Shown piece after piece: positions 44,421 to 53,473 of a stretch of DNA of 64,000 nucleotides (positions are counted from its first letter, which is position 1; every line of letters starts with the position of its first letter). The notes under the pieces were generated by a model, which saw only the letters and a list, made by a program, of their open reading frames with translations, did no database searches and was not told where the DNA came from. Both the position numbers and the translations under genes were made by a program. The stretch is from Okeania sp034190295. GTDB lineage: Bacteria; Cyanobacteriota; Cyanobacteriia; Cyanobacteriales; Microcoleaceae. Where the stretch lies: contig JAXHSW010000013.1 in assembly GCA_034190295.1 (NCBI GenBank), positions 1-64,000 of the forward strand, given 5' to 3'.

Positions 44421-45635
44421 TCATGCACCATATTTTTGTAATCTGCCAGCATGAGCAAGAGCTAATCCGATTAAATGTACTCCTGGGCGGATACCCAAAG
44501 TACCACGAGTGCAAGCATATTCATCAAAAGTATCTATATCATCAATGCGGGCAGATTTTGCTTGCATCATTATCGGCACTGGATGCCAACTATGCCCCCC
44601 TAAAATTGCTGGAGTAGAATGATCGGCGGTAACAACCAACACATCTGGATTAAGTTTAGTCACCTTTGGCATTAAGAGATCGACTTCTTCAAGAACTTTT
44701 ACCTTACCATCAAAGTCTTCTTCTTCCCCGCTACTATCAGAATGCTTAACGTGCAGAAAATAAAAGTCGTAGTCATCACCATAGCAAGACTCAAGCGCTT
44801 CAAACCGCTCCTTCATCCCCCCTGGATGGGGTACTACATCCATACCTATTAAACGACTAACGCCACGATACATTGGATAGTCAGCAATACAGACACTTTT
44901 TAAACCGAAGCGATCGCCAAGACTTGGTAGAGGTTCGTAGCGCTGAAAACCTCTCATTAAAATCGTATTAGCAGGATGTTCGTCTGCCAGCACCTGGTTG
45001 ACTTGCTCAATAAACGAGCGCACAAGTTCAGCAGTTTTTTGCGAGTCTTCCGAGCTAGGGTTAGGATCGTTAGCAGGAACACCTGTCGTCTGGGGGTCTG
45101 TATCTGGCAACTCACCACCTAATCCCTTACCACGCAGAACAAATACTGCCCGATGTTCGCTAACTGTTTCAAAAAAGAATTCTCCATCAAAATTTAGAGA
45201 TACTTTTTCATTAATTTTTTGGCATAAACGGCGGTTAAGGTCAGTTTCTATTCTACCTGCTCTTCTATCCGTCAGATTGTTGTTATCATCAATAGTCGCA
45301 AAATTTACCCTAGCAGCAACATCATCTTGTTTGAGGTCAAAATCAATTCCTAAAGCTGATAATACACCTCTACCAACATTATACTTAAGAGGGTCGTAAC
45401 CGAAAAGCGCTAAGTGACCTGGGCCACTACCAGGAGTAATGCCAGGGCCGACTATTTCTAACATACCGCAGCTTGCTTTTTTAGCTACTCGATCCAGGTT
45501 AGGAGTATTGGCTACTTGTAGTTCTGTGCCACCTTTATTTGGGTCTGAAAGTCCCCCTACTCCATCTAAAATTAAGTATATAATTTTACCACCTTTTTTC
45601 CAGGCTAATTTTTCCCAAATAGTACTTATATCCAT
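44421..45635 (-). CDS. apgM: 2,3-bisphosphoglycerate-independent phosphoglycerate mutase, archaeal type
   Basis: Interconverts 3- and 2-phosphoglycerate, alkaline-phosphatase superfamily with two metal ions. 404 residues, matching the archaeal-type ApgM family and shorter than the 510-550-residue bacterial GpmI. Motifs: metal-binding YLILDGVGGL, ANTPNLDRVAKKASCGML, catalytic-Ser region GITPGSGPGHLALFGYDP, GRGVLSALGIDF, ARVNFATI, GRIETDLN, DTDPQTTGVPA, FYFLHVKHSDSSGEEEDF, VVTADHSTPAILGGHSWHPVP and the C-terminal TRGTLGIRPG. All metal ligands look intact. The ATG at 45635 is the only good start. It stands alone; a second, GpmI-type mutase probably exists elsewhere in the genome. Confidence 0.9.
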   Translation of the reverse strand: MDISTIWEKLAWKKGGKIIYLILDGVGGLSDPNKGGTELQVANTPNLDRVAKKASCGMLEIVGPGITPGSGPGHLALFGYDPLKYNVGRGVLSALGIDFDLKQDDVAARVNFATIDDNNNLTDRRAGRIETDLNRRLCQKINEKVSLNFDGEFFFETVSEHRAVFVLRGKGLGGELPDTDPQTTGVPANDPNPSSEDSQKTAELVRSFIEQVNQVLADEHPANTILMRGFQRYEPLPSLGDRFGLKSVCIADYPMYRGVSRLIGMDVVPHPGGMKERFEALESCYGDDYDFYFLHVKHSDSSGEEEDFDGKVKVLEEVDLLMPKVTKLNPDVLVVTADHSTPAILGGHSWHPVPIMMQAKSARIDDIDTFDEYACTRGTLGIRPGVHLIGLALAHAGRLQKYGA

Positions 45636-46241
45636 GGACTGTAAATAAATATAATAATTAAGTATTATTTTAAAAGTATATAATATTGATTAACTCTCTC
45701 TTTAGATATAGTTTTTTTATCTGATGTAGTACGTCAAGCACGAGTTGATGAAGAAGGCGATCGCAAATTATAGTAATATCGCTTAAAAATTTCAGATCAT
45801 TTCTTTCAAAACCTGAATAATATTCTCAGGGCTTACGCAAAATATCAAGTTATATTAATTATTAATTTTTGAACATAGCTTCCTATATGTTGCTGGCAGA
45901 TGGTTTAATTTAAAATTTAGTTGCTTGAAAACCGAATTAATAGCTGAATATTTGTCAAGAGCTTTTTATTTACAACATTTGTCAGTTGTATTTTCTACAG
46001 CCTTAATATATTATATAGTTCAACTGAAACATCATAAAAAGAAGTTAGTATAGTGGTTTTACCACTATCTAATCGTAAGCATTTCCTGCGGAATGCGGAG
46101 CTAACAGCTAATAGCTGAATGCTGAATGCTTACTTCTAATCTACTTCTAAAGATAGATGTGTTTATGGGTTAAATGATAAAATCATTAATTCAAATAACA
46201 AAAAAGTTAAAATTTTAACCAACAACAACAAGGAGAACTTT
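45636..46241. other. spacer with a short E element
   Basis: E copy 5 (46075-46134) and a one-ended F-like sequence (GGGCTTACGCA at 45832) are present; the rest is AT-rich. The lipoprotein gene promoter should be in the last 100 bp; its ribosome-binding site AAGGAG lies at about 46230. Confidence 0.5.
46075..46134. repeat. element E, copy 5 (minimal)
   Basis: GTAAGCATTTCCTGCGGAAT, GCTAACAGCTAATAGCTGAA, TGCTTAC: essentially just the two ends with little between. Confidence 0.7.
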
Positions 46242-46757
46242 ATGAACATCTTCAATCGAATCTTGAATCAAAAAACTACATCTAATAATCATCGCGATCG
46301 AGGATTACTATATTACGGAAAATGCAGTATAGCAGCATCAATGATTGTAACAGCAGGTTTTTTAGGTGCTTGCGATACAGGAGAAACAGAAACTCAAGCC
46401 CCTGTTGAAACAACTACAGACGTAGAAGATGTTGCAGAAAACACCAATCAACTCATCGGTACTACCGTGACACTAACTGGTGAAGTCGAAGAAATTCTCA
46501 GTCCCAACACATTCGTGCTACAAGAAAATGGCGATCTTTTTAATGACGATAAAGTGCTAATTATATTAAGTACTATCCCCGAGCAACCCATCGTAGAAGA
46601 TAAAAATGTTCAAGTAGTGGGAACAGTTCGCCAATTAGTAGTAGCTGAATTTGAGCGTGATTATGACCTAGGTTGGGATTTAGAAGTTAAGCGTAAGCTA
46701 GAGGCAGAATATTCAAGCATACCCGCAGTAGTCGCTGAACTCGCTAAACCATTATAA
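46242..46757 (+). CDS. lipoprotein with possible OB-fold domain
   Basis: A 171-residue exported lipoprotein. A long N-region (28 residues) precedes a hydrophobic stretch SIAASMIVTAGF and the lipobox LGAC with Cys44. An acidic, Thr-rich linker follows, then a domain from about residue 70 (NQLIGTTVTLTGEVEEILSPNTFVLQE...VQVVGTVRQLV) with the strand pattern of small OB/BOF-like folds. It ends with a short helix (LEAEYSSIPAVVAELAK). No family name comes to mind with confidence. AAGGAG stands 8 bp before the ATG, the best Shine-Dalgarno in this window. Confidence 0.7.
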   Translation: MNIFNRILNQKTTSNNHRDRGLLYYGKCSIAASMIVTAGFLGACDTGETETQAPVETTTDVEDVAENTNQLIGTTVTLTGEVEEILSPNTFVLQENGDLFNDDKVLIILSTIPEQPIVEDKNVQVVGTVRQLVVAEFERDYDLGWDLEVKRKLEAEYSSIPAVVAELAKPL

Positions 46758-46805
46758 CTAGGGGGAATAAGAGATTATTGGTCAAATGTCTCCTGGTCTA
46801 ACCTA

Positions 46806-47049
46806 TTAGACATCTCCAGAAAAAAAGGAGTAAGGAGTAGGGAGTAGGGAACCCACCCGCAGGCCCCGACTGTGGAGGGGAAGAATTGATAATTTCTGTA
46901 CAATGGTTGATTTTATTTTTTACCGAATAATTAAGGTTTAAAGCCTCTCCTTTAAAGGAGAAACAAGAAAAAATTTTCATAATTAGTCAATCCTATCCGT
47001 TTTCAAGGAGAGGTAATTCGCGCATTCTTGAAGATCGCGCCTATGTCTA
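46806..47049. repeat. element C, copy 4, carrying A copy 20
   Basis: TAGACATCTCCAGAAAAAAA, AGAATTGATAATTTCTGTAC, TTGATTTTATTTTTTACC, then A copy 20, then CGCGCCTATGTCTA. Compared with the empty C copy 1, A sits between GATTTTTT and the terminal ATGTCTA. Confidence 0.8.
46919..47032 (+). repeat. element A, copy 20 (inside C)
   Basis: TTACCGAATAATTAAGG, left stem CTCTCCTTTAAAGGAGA, right stem TATCCGTTTTCAAGGAGAGG, tail TTCGCGCATTCTTGAA. Confidence 0.85.
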
Positions 47050-47073
47050 TTCCTTAAAGGGTGAAAAACTGTT

Positions 47074-47230
47074 GATATAGAATCCGGTTATACAGTGTAT
47101 GTTCATAATTCTATAATTACTTCAATCTCCCAATCTCCCAATCTCCCAATCTCCCAATCTCCCAATCCCCCCATCTCCCCATCTCCCCATCTCCCAACAA
47201 CTCTAATAAGTATTCAACCGGATTTGATAT
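47074..47230. repeat. element D, copy 2 (no insertion)
   Basis: GATATAGAATCCGGTTATAC ... GTATTCAACCGGATTTGATA, with ATCTCCCA heptamer-like units (47118-47195) in the middle. Confidence 0.85.
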
Positions 47231-47681
47231 GACTGTAATCTAGTATAGCAATCCTAAATAGGTAGTGACAAATCAAAAAGTAGATAAAAAAACTGAAACT
47301 CCCGACTGTTCCCAGTTAAGTGTTCCCTAAAAGTGGTAAGATTTTTATACACAAATAAAATAGGATTGCTATATTATCTGTAATAATCACCAATTATCTT
47401 TGATATGCTACTGGAATTTAAAACCAAGCTCAAGCCAAATAAACAGCAAAAAACGTAGAAAAAATGCGTGATATTGGGTATGGCTCCTTAGGCGATCGCA
47501 GTCTATTATAGTCCTCTATCGCCCCTAAATACAGATGTAGAATCAACCTAAAATTTATATTACTTACGCGTAACTTAAACGAATATTATATTACTAGCTA
47601 AATTTATTTAATATCTAATCTAAAAAATCAATAAAAACTTACTTTAAAAAGTTACTATGTTAGATTGAATCTATTGTTTAT
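47231..47681. other. spacer before DUF389 gene 3' end
   Basis: AT-rich, one HIP1-like site (47491), no listed repeat element and no gene. Confidence 0.5.
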
Positions 47682-48743
47682 TTAAGGAGCCATTACTTTT
47701 ACATCTATAATTTTAGAAGGAATTAACCTGACTTTAAGATTAATCTGTCTACTCAATTCACTCTCTAGAAAATCTCTGACTAAACTAACTTGTTGCTCAG
47801 AAATATCATCTAAATCGGTACCCACTTCAACATTAACTTCTACAAAAAGTCGATCTTTGAGAGTTTGCACTTGAATAGAACGAATATCTTTGTCTTTGAA
47901 AGTGACTGTTTCGTTACGAATTAGTGCCTCTACTTGACTGCGAGAATTTTCTTTGAGTAAAAGACTTTCAAATTGATAACCCAAAGGTAACCCTAATATT
48001 ATTAAAGTTAAAACAGCAATTAATAATCCATTTTTAGCCTTGTCCAGACTACCATAACGTAGAAATAATAAAACAAGACCACCACTAAAAATAATTCCAG
48101 CTAAGTTAGTAGTAAATAATAAAAAAGCTCCTTTGCTTACCTCATAGTCAGGAATAGCTAACCCAATACCTACGACACTTAGAGGAGGGACAAGTGCAAC
48201 TGAAATTGCTACTCCCGGTAGAGCATCAGCAACTTTGCGACGGCATTTAGCATAAGCACCAGCAGCTCCTGCTGCCAAGGCTACTCCTAAGTCAATTAAG
48301 GTAGGATATGCTCTAGCAGTAACTTCTGGCCTGACCGTCTTCAACCCAATGAGAATTGCAATCAGCATTGAAACAAAAATCACCATTATTATGCCTTTTA
48401 ACAAAGTGAGACTCGACCTAATCAGTAACCGTCTATTATTTACTACCATTGAATAGGCAACACCAATAATAGGACCCATCATCGGAGCAATAATCATCGC
48501 TCCAATAATAGTAGCAGCACTGTCAGCTAATAGTCCCAAAGTAGAGATTACACTAGAAAGAGCAAGCAAAAAATAGAAAGTAAAAGAAGGAACAGAAACT
48601 TTCCATAAGGAACGGTTTAAAACCTGAACTGGCAAAGGTTTTTCCTGTAGCCAAGCCCATTCACCACTGTGAGTGTTCCAATATTTGTTTATAAACTGTT
48701 TTACCCTGACAATTTTTCTCAAAGATGTGTATCTATAACTCAT
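47682..48743 (-). CDS. DUF389 family integral membrane protein
   Basis: About 353 residues from the ATG at 48743 (MSYRYTSLRKIVRVKQF). A TTG-started frame six codons longer runs into repeat DNA and is less likely. Six or seven membrane helices span residues about 50-250, including the family core SFTFYFLLALSSVISTLGLLADSAATIIGAMIIAPMMGPIIG and GVAISVALVPPLSVVGIGLA. A soluble C-terminal domain follows (SIQVQTLKDRLFVEVNVEVG...LVRDFLESELSRQINLKVRL). The family (TIGR00341-like) has no established role; transport or membrane sensing is a guess. Confidence 0.85.
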   Translation of the reverse strand: MSYRYTSLRKIVRVKQFINKYWNTHSGEWAWLQEKPLPVQVLNRSLWKVSVPSFTFYFLLALSSVISTLGLLADSAATIIGAMIIAPMMGPIIGVAYSMVVNNRRLLIRSSLTLLKGIIMVIFVSMLIAILIGLKTVRPEVTARAYPTLIDLGVALAAGAAGAYAKCRRKVADALPGVAISVALVPPLSVVGIGLAIPDYEVSKGAFLLFTTNLAGIIFSGGLVLLFLRYGSLDKAKNGLLIAVLTLIILGLPLGYQFESLLLKENSRSQVEALIRNETVTFKDKDIRSIQVQTLKDRLFVEVNVEVGTDLDDISEQQVSLVRDFLESELSRQINLKVRLIPSKIIDVKVMAP

Positions 48744-48754
48744 AAAAGCTAGTA

Positions 48755-49119
48755 TTTTCAATAATTGATAATTGATAATTGATAATTGATAATTACGGCG
48801 TTGCTGAAGTTAGGGATGAATCTTTGCACGCCGCAAAAGGTAACCCATCTTTTACTTGCTCTTTTCCTAAAACTATAATTTGCACTCTATGTAAGGCCCT
48901 CCCACCCTGACCACACCTCCCACACCTCCCACACCTCCCACACCTCCCACACCTCCCACACCTCCCACACCTCCCACCCTGACCACACTAATTCCAATGC
49001 GTAAATATGCAACGCCATAATTACCTCTCCCTAAAACGGATAGGATTGAATAATCGTGAAAATTTTTTCTTGTTTCTCCACGGCGAGTGAGAGGATTTTC
49101 ACCTTAATTATTCGGTAAA
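48755..49119 (-). repeat. element A, copy 21, split by another insertion
   Basis: The right-end tail TTCAATAATTGATAATTGAT...ATTAC (48755-48796) and the rest (ATAATTACCTCTCCCTAAAAC...TTATTCGGTAA, 49017-49119) are separated by 220 bp. The tail sits directly at the 5' end of the DUF389 gene. Confidence 0.7.
48797..49016. repeat. 220-bp insert with GGCGTTGC termini, inside A copy 21
   Basis: Inverted ends GGCGTTGC and GCAACGCC; the interior contains nine ACCTCCCAC units (48905-48980). GCAACGCC-type sequence also occurs alone at 33063-33070. Confidence 0.65.
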
Positions 49120-49172
49120 ATACATTCCAGTTTAGCTGAGGATATTGTATTTAGTTAAATTTTTTTTTTATT

Positions 49173-49325
49173 AGGGTTTGCCGATTAAATATAAAAGTAT
49201 TGACAGATAAAGGTTGAGCGCATTTTTTAGTAAAAAAAAGTCCAAGCTTTTAGGTCGCTTAGGTTAAAAAAATTAGCATTTTAGGTAAGAGTTGCGCAGA
49301 AAAATCAAGGGGAATATCAATCATT
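49173..49325 (+). repeat. element B, copy 4 (left part)
   Basis: AGGGTTTGCCGATTAAATAT, AAGTATTGACAGATAAAGG, GCAGAAAAATCAAGGGG. The left end GGGTTTGCCGA is the best preserved. The right end is missing. Confidence 0.7.
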
Positions 49326-49615
49326 AAACCTCTTGCTTATGCTATATACAAAGAAAATCGCCATAATACCGACAACTACCGACAAGGAAAAAAAATTTGT
49401 CCAAATCAATCAATTTATCTGGAATAACTGACAACCATGTAGGAAGTTGTATGATAATATGTTCCTCTAGTTATGCTGAAAATCGTTATTCAAATGTGAA
49501 TCTAGGTGTATGAGTAAATTTTACGATGATTATTCTATTCACCAAAAATTAATTATCAGGGGTATATCAATACATCATCTATATCTAGGGGAGTTCATAA
49601 AGTATTAAACTTGAT

Positions 49616-51778
49616 ATGAAAAATATATATCCAGGAAATCGTGTGATATTTCTCAAAAGTACCCAGATGGGAAAAAATCTAATGGTACGCTATTTACTTC
49701 CAAGTATACTCAGTGTTTTTGTACTTGGAAGTCCTACTGAAGCTGCTACCTTAGAATCTTGGCAGTTTCAAGCCAATCAGAATCGACTATCTTTCACTAC
49801 TGAAGGAGGTGTTCAGCCAAAAGCACAATTAATAACGAACCCAACTCGGCTAGTTATAGACCTACCTGGCACAACTTTAGGAGGTATTAGGACTTCTCAA
49901 GTTGTCGGTGGGGCAATAAAAGCAGTTAGAGTAGGACAATTTAACTCTCAAACAGCTCGGATTGTCATAGAACTAAATAATGGGTATACTCTCGACCCAA
50001 AACAGGTAAAATTTAGAGGTGTCTCTCCTAGCGAATGGACTGTACAAATACCCACACCTCAAAAAGTTGCCTCTAGTTCAGATATTAACCTTACACCACA
50101 GTCTCCACCCCCACTAGCTCAAAGTCCACAGTCTCCACCCCCACTAGCTCAAAGTCCTCAGTCTCCGCCCCCACTAGCTCAAAGTCCACAGTCTCCACCC
50201 CCACCACCTCAAAGACCGTCTATACTTCCTCGTAGAATAGAGAGACCGAGCAATCAAAATATACTAACACCAAGAAACCCTGCTCCTGTTAATCAAACTG
50301 CAACTACTGGTACGCCAACTCTGGTAGAAGATGTCCAAGTAAAGCCAGAGGGATTAGTTCTACAAACGAGCGGTAAATTACCAGAAATTGAACTCAAGAA
50401 GAGTCTTGACCGTACCTGGATGACCATTGATATTCTGAATGCTACTCTCACAGCAAAAGATGTCAAGGCAAATCAAAGATTTAACGAATCTGGATTAACA
50501 ATTACTCAACTGACTCAGCTTTCAACAACACCTGCAGTAGTTCGTCTAACTGTAAGCCTTCCAAAGACTAAAACTCAATGGCAAGCTCGTGCTTATGCAG
50601 GTGGAGTAGCAATATGGCCTCAAGGAGAAACACCACCAACAATTAATCAAGCAACTGGTTTTGCAGTTGTCAAGTCAGTAGAGTTGAAAAATGGTACTGA
50701 TTTAGTAATTACAGGGGATAAACCTCTAAACTATACCAGTGGTTGGGATTCTGAAGAGGATGCTTATGGAATTACTATATATGGTGCTAAGGTAGATGAC
50801 CGATTAAAGTTACCTACTCGAAGGGTGGGGAGTCCTTTAATTTGGGCAAAGATACGTCAAGAAGATCCAGAAACAGTGACAATTCTGGTTAAGCCTGCTA
50901 CTAATGTTAAAATTGCTCAGGTAACTCAGCTTACCCCACAACAGTTATCTTTACCCATGGGGTGGGGCAATATTGGCACGACTCCTCCTGGTTGGCGACC
51001 AGACCCTAGACAACAATCTTCTAATTCCAGACCTTCAATTTTATCACGGGGAAACAGTTCATTACCCCAAAATCCATCTCCTCAGAATAGATCGCCTCAG
51101 AATTCTCAAGGAAATTTACTTCCGAGACGGTGGCCTTTCCCCTGGCCTCGTCGCAACGACCGCCCTTCTAATACTAATAATGGTAATCGTCGTTTTCCTT
51201 TGCCCAATCGATTACCCCAACGTGATGGACGGTTAATGATAGTTATAGACCCCGGGCACGGAGGTCCTACGGATTTAGGTGGAGTGGGTTTTGGCGGTCT
51301 GCGAGAGAAGGATATTGTGTTGCCTATGTCATTGGAGGTAGCTCAAATTCTGGAGCAGAATAATATACAAGTGGTGATGACTCGCAAGAGAGACCGGGAT
51401 TTAGATTTACCACCACGGGCAGAATTGGCCAATCGGGTAAATGCCGATTTGTTTGTGAGTATTCATGCTAATGCTATTAGTATGAGTCGTCCTGATGTTA
51501 ATGGTTTAGAGACTTTTTATTATCAAAGTGGCCGGTCTTTAGCACAGTATATTCAGAATAGTATGTTGGAAAGTTTCCCCACCATGAATAATCGTGGCGT
51601 GAAGCGGGCTCGTTTTTATGTGCTAAGAAAGACTAAGATGCCTGCTGTATTAGTAGAGGTGGGTTTTGTAACTGGTAATTATGATTCTAGGATTCTTGCA
51701 GACCCTGTTCAACGTAGTCGTATGGCACAGGCGATCGCTCGTGGGATACTTAGATATGTTCAAGCTTATTCTCGTTAA
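49616..51778 (+). CDS. N-acetylmuramoyl-L-alanine amidase with AMIN domains
   Basis: A periplasmic zinc amidase (AmiC type) that cuts the amide bond between MurNAc and the stem peptide during cell separation. 720 residues: signal peptide (MVRYLLPSILSVFVLG...EAA), AMIN domain 1 (about 45-145), a proline-rich linker with four QSPPPLAQSP repeats, AMIN domain 2 (about 240-345), a third beta-rich segment, a second Pro/Asn-rich linker, and amidase_3 (about 540-715) with IVIDPGHGGPTDLGG, REKDIVLPMS, SIHANA and LVEVGFVTG. Zinc ligands His, Glu, His and the catalytic Glu are present. The true start may be an internal Met (MGKNLMVRYL, residue 19), giving a more normal signal peptide. Confidence 0.92.
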   Translation: MKNIYPGNRVIFLKSTQMGKNLMVRYLLPSILSVFVLGSPTEAATLESWQFQANQNRLSFTTEGGVQPKAQLITNPTRLVIDLPGTTLGGIRTSQVVGGAIKAVRVGQFNSQTARIVIELNNGYTLDPKQVKFRGVSPSEWTVQIPTPQKVASSSDINLTPQSPPPLAQSPQSPPPLAQSPQSPPPLAQSPQSPPPPPQRPSILPRRIERPSNQNILTPRNPAPVNQTATTGTPTLVEDVQVKPEGLVLQTSGKLPEIELKKSLDRTWMTIDILNATLTAKDVKANQRFNESGLTITQLTQLSTTPAVVRLTVSLPKTKTQWQARAYAGGVAIWPQGETPPTINQATGFAVVKSVELKNGTDLVITGDKPLNYTSGWDSEEDAYGITIYGAKVDDRLKLPTRRVGSPLIWAKIRQEDPETVTILVKPATNVKIAQVTQLTPQQLSLPMGWGNIGTTPPGWRPDPRQQSSNSRPSILSRGNSSLPQNPSPQNRSPQNSQGNLLPRRWPFPWPRRNDRPSNTNNGNRRFPLPNRLPQRDGRLMIVIDPGHGGPTDLGGVGFGGLREKDIVLPMSLEVAQILEQNNIQVVMTRKRDRDLDLPPRAELANRVNADLFVSIHANAISMSRPDVNGLETFYYQSGRSLAQYIQNSMLESFPTMNNRGVKRARFYVLRKTKMPAVLVEVGFVTGNYDSRILADPVQRSRMAQAIARGILRYVQAYSR

Positions 51779-51929
51779 TATAGTTTTGTGTGTGGAAGGG
51801 GCCTCTGGCCCGTTCAAATGTTCAAATGTTCAAATGTTCAAATGTAAGCGGTAAGTGGGGGCAGGCATCCTGCCTGTCCCGAAAATATCAAGAACAGGCC
51901 AGAGGCCCATTCCACTCGATCAAAATAAC

Positions 51930-52062
51930 ATGGGTCGTGCAACCCCGCCTTTTAAGGCGCAATATTTTTGGAGCAGGGTTTAAATCCCCTACTTCCCCTC
52001 CTGGGAGGGGTTAGGGGTGGGTTAACTTCTGACTTCGCGCCTTCTGACTTCTGACTTCGTTA
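51930..52062 (+). repeat. element J, copy 5
   Basis: TGGGTCGTGCAACCCCGCCT, GGCGCAATATTTTTGGAGC, G-rich module at 52003-52021, CTTCTGA heptamers. The element's conserved end GACTTCGTTAA provides the TTA that is the murQ stop codon on the other strand. Before it, 51815-51845 holds four ATGTTCAA heptamer-like units. Confidence 0.8.
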
Positions 52063-52989
52063 AGCAATGCCCCCTATTTTTCCTACTTTTTGCAATGCCG
52101 CTCTGAGATTACCCTGATACTCAGATAAAATCCTGTCCCCTTCTTCTTTTTCTAAACCACTCCAATGCATAAAAAGTGCCAACTTAACTGAATCATTACT
52201 TTTATTTAATAACTTTCCAGCCTCATCCCTACTCAACTCAGTTAAATCCTCAATAATGCGTAAAGCGCGATCGCGTAACTTAGTATTTTTCACTGCTACA
52301 TCAACCATACGATTACCATAAACCTTTCCCAGTCCTACCATTACTCCCGTTGATAAAATATTCAAAGCCATTTTTGTCACTGTTCCTGCCTTTAAGCGCG
52401 TGGAACCTGCCAATAACTCTGGGCCAACTACCAACCGAATATCTACATCTGCCTCAACACTAAACTGATCTACAGGCACACAAGTAATAAAAATTGTTTT
52501 TGCCCCCCTTTGTTTTGCTGCTTCCAAAGCACCATGAACATAAGGAGTTGTACCACCAGCAGTAATACCGACTATCACATCTAAATTCGTAATATGGCGT
52601 GAAGCGATCGCCTGACTACCATCTTCAAACTGGTCTTCCAAATCTTCCGAACTACGGACTAAAGCACCCGCACCACCAGCAATAATTCCTTGTACCAAAT
52701 CCGAAGGCGTACAAAATGTGGGAGGACATTCAGCAGCATCCAATACCCCCAAACGACCACTTGTACCAGCACCCACATAAAAAAGTTTGCCACCTTGGCG
52801 TAAAGCCTCAGTAGTAATGTCCACTGCCTGAGCCAATTGTAAACGGGATGCAGCGATCGCCTCTAAAGTTCGCCGATCCTCTTGATTAAATAAGTCCACC
52901 AACTCTAAAGAGCTTAACCTATCTAAATTCTGACTATTGGGGTTAACCTGTTCCGTCAATAAATGACCTCGTGCCTGTAAATTGTCCAT
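52060..52989 (-). CDS. murQ: N-acetylmuramic acid 6-phosphate etherase
   Basis: Splits the lactyl ether of MurNAc-6-phosphate to GlcNAc-6-phosphate and D-lactate in cell-wall recycling; cytosolic, SIS fold. About 309 residues from the ATG at 52989 (MDNLQARGHLLTEQVNPNSQ, the family's usual start); an upstream frame adds 14 unrelated residues. Motifs: FYVGAGTSGRLGVLDAAECPPTF, GIIAGGAGALVRSSEDLED, VIVGITAGGTTPYVHGAL, LLAGSTRLKAGTVTKMALNILST and a C-terminal UBA-like helix bundle. It pairs logically with the amidase upstream. The stop codon is supplied by a J element, so the last residues could be repeat-derived. Confidence 0.95.
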   Translation of the reverse strand: MDNLQARGHLLTEQVNPNSQNLDRLSSLELVDLFNQEDRRTLEAIAASRLQLAQAVDITTEALRQGGKLFYVGAGTSGRLGVLDAAECPPTFCTPSDLVQGIIAGGAGALVRSSEDLEDQFEDGSQAIASRHITNLDVIVGITAGGTTPYVHGALEAAKQRGAKTIFITCVPVDQFSVEADVDIRLVVGPELLAGSTRLKAGTVTKMALNILSTGVMVGLGKVYGNRMVDVAVKNTKLRDRALRIIEDLTELSRDEAGKLLNKSNDSVKLALFMHWSGLEKEEGDRILSEYQGNLRAALQKVGKIGGIA

Positions 52990-53198
52990 CTTTAGCCCAT
53001 TACTGATTAAAAAATTATAGATCGCGCTCAAGCCATAAACCGAAAAATTAGTTTCTGTTTATATTCATATAGCACGCGAAAGAGTTGGTGTTTGACTTAT
53101 GCTGATAGATTAATCTAATTATAATATGGCCTAATTGCTCTCCCACTTGTTTCCTGGTAGTCTCTCGACCTTGCGTCTGTCAGGCCCCAGGGGAGTCA

Positions 53199-53314
53199 TT
53201 TCAGTTATCAGTTATCAGTACCGACCACTAAAGCATAAGGCTTGAAAATACGCTCACTGAATATTTTTTCATCCCCTTAAAAGGGGAGACGCGTGGACCT
53301 TATTTTTTGGTAAG
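53199..53314 (-). repeat. element A, copy 22 (GATAACT variant)
   Basis: TCAGTTATCAGTTATCAGTA, CCGACCACTAAAGCATAAGG, CCCCTTAAAAGGGGAGACGCG, TTATTTTTTGGTAA. Between murQ and DUF3110; 53412-53463 has CTTCTGA heptamers. Confidence 0.85.
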
Positions 53315-53473
53315 ACCGTTGTTCCCTATTCCCTGTTCCCTATTCCGACTTAAATTTTGTAAAAAACAACTATATAGCACTACGCGAATAGATTAGGACA
53401 TTGATAAATCCTCAAACGAGCATCAGGGATAACTTCTGACTTCTGACTTCTGACTTCTGACTTGCGCGTAGCG

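Noticed and set aside
44998..45648. 133- and 69-codon plus-strand frames
   Set aside because: They lie antisense within apgM, whose motifs are unambiguous.
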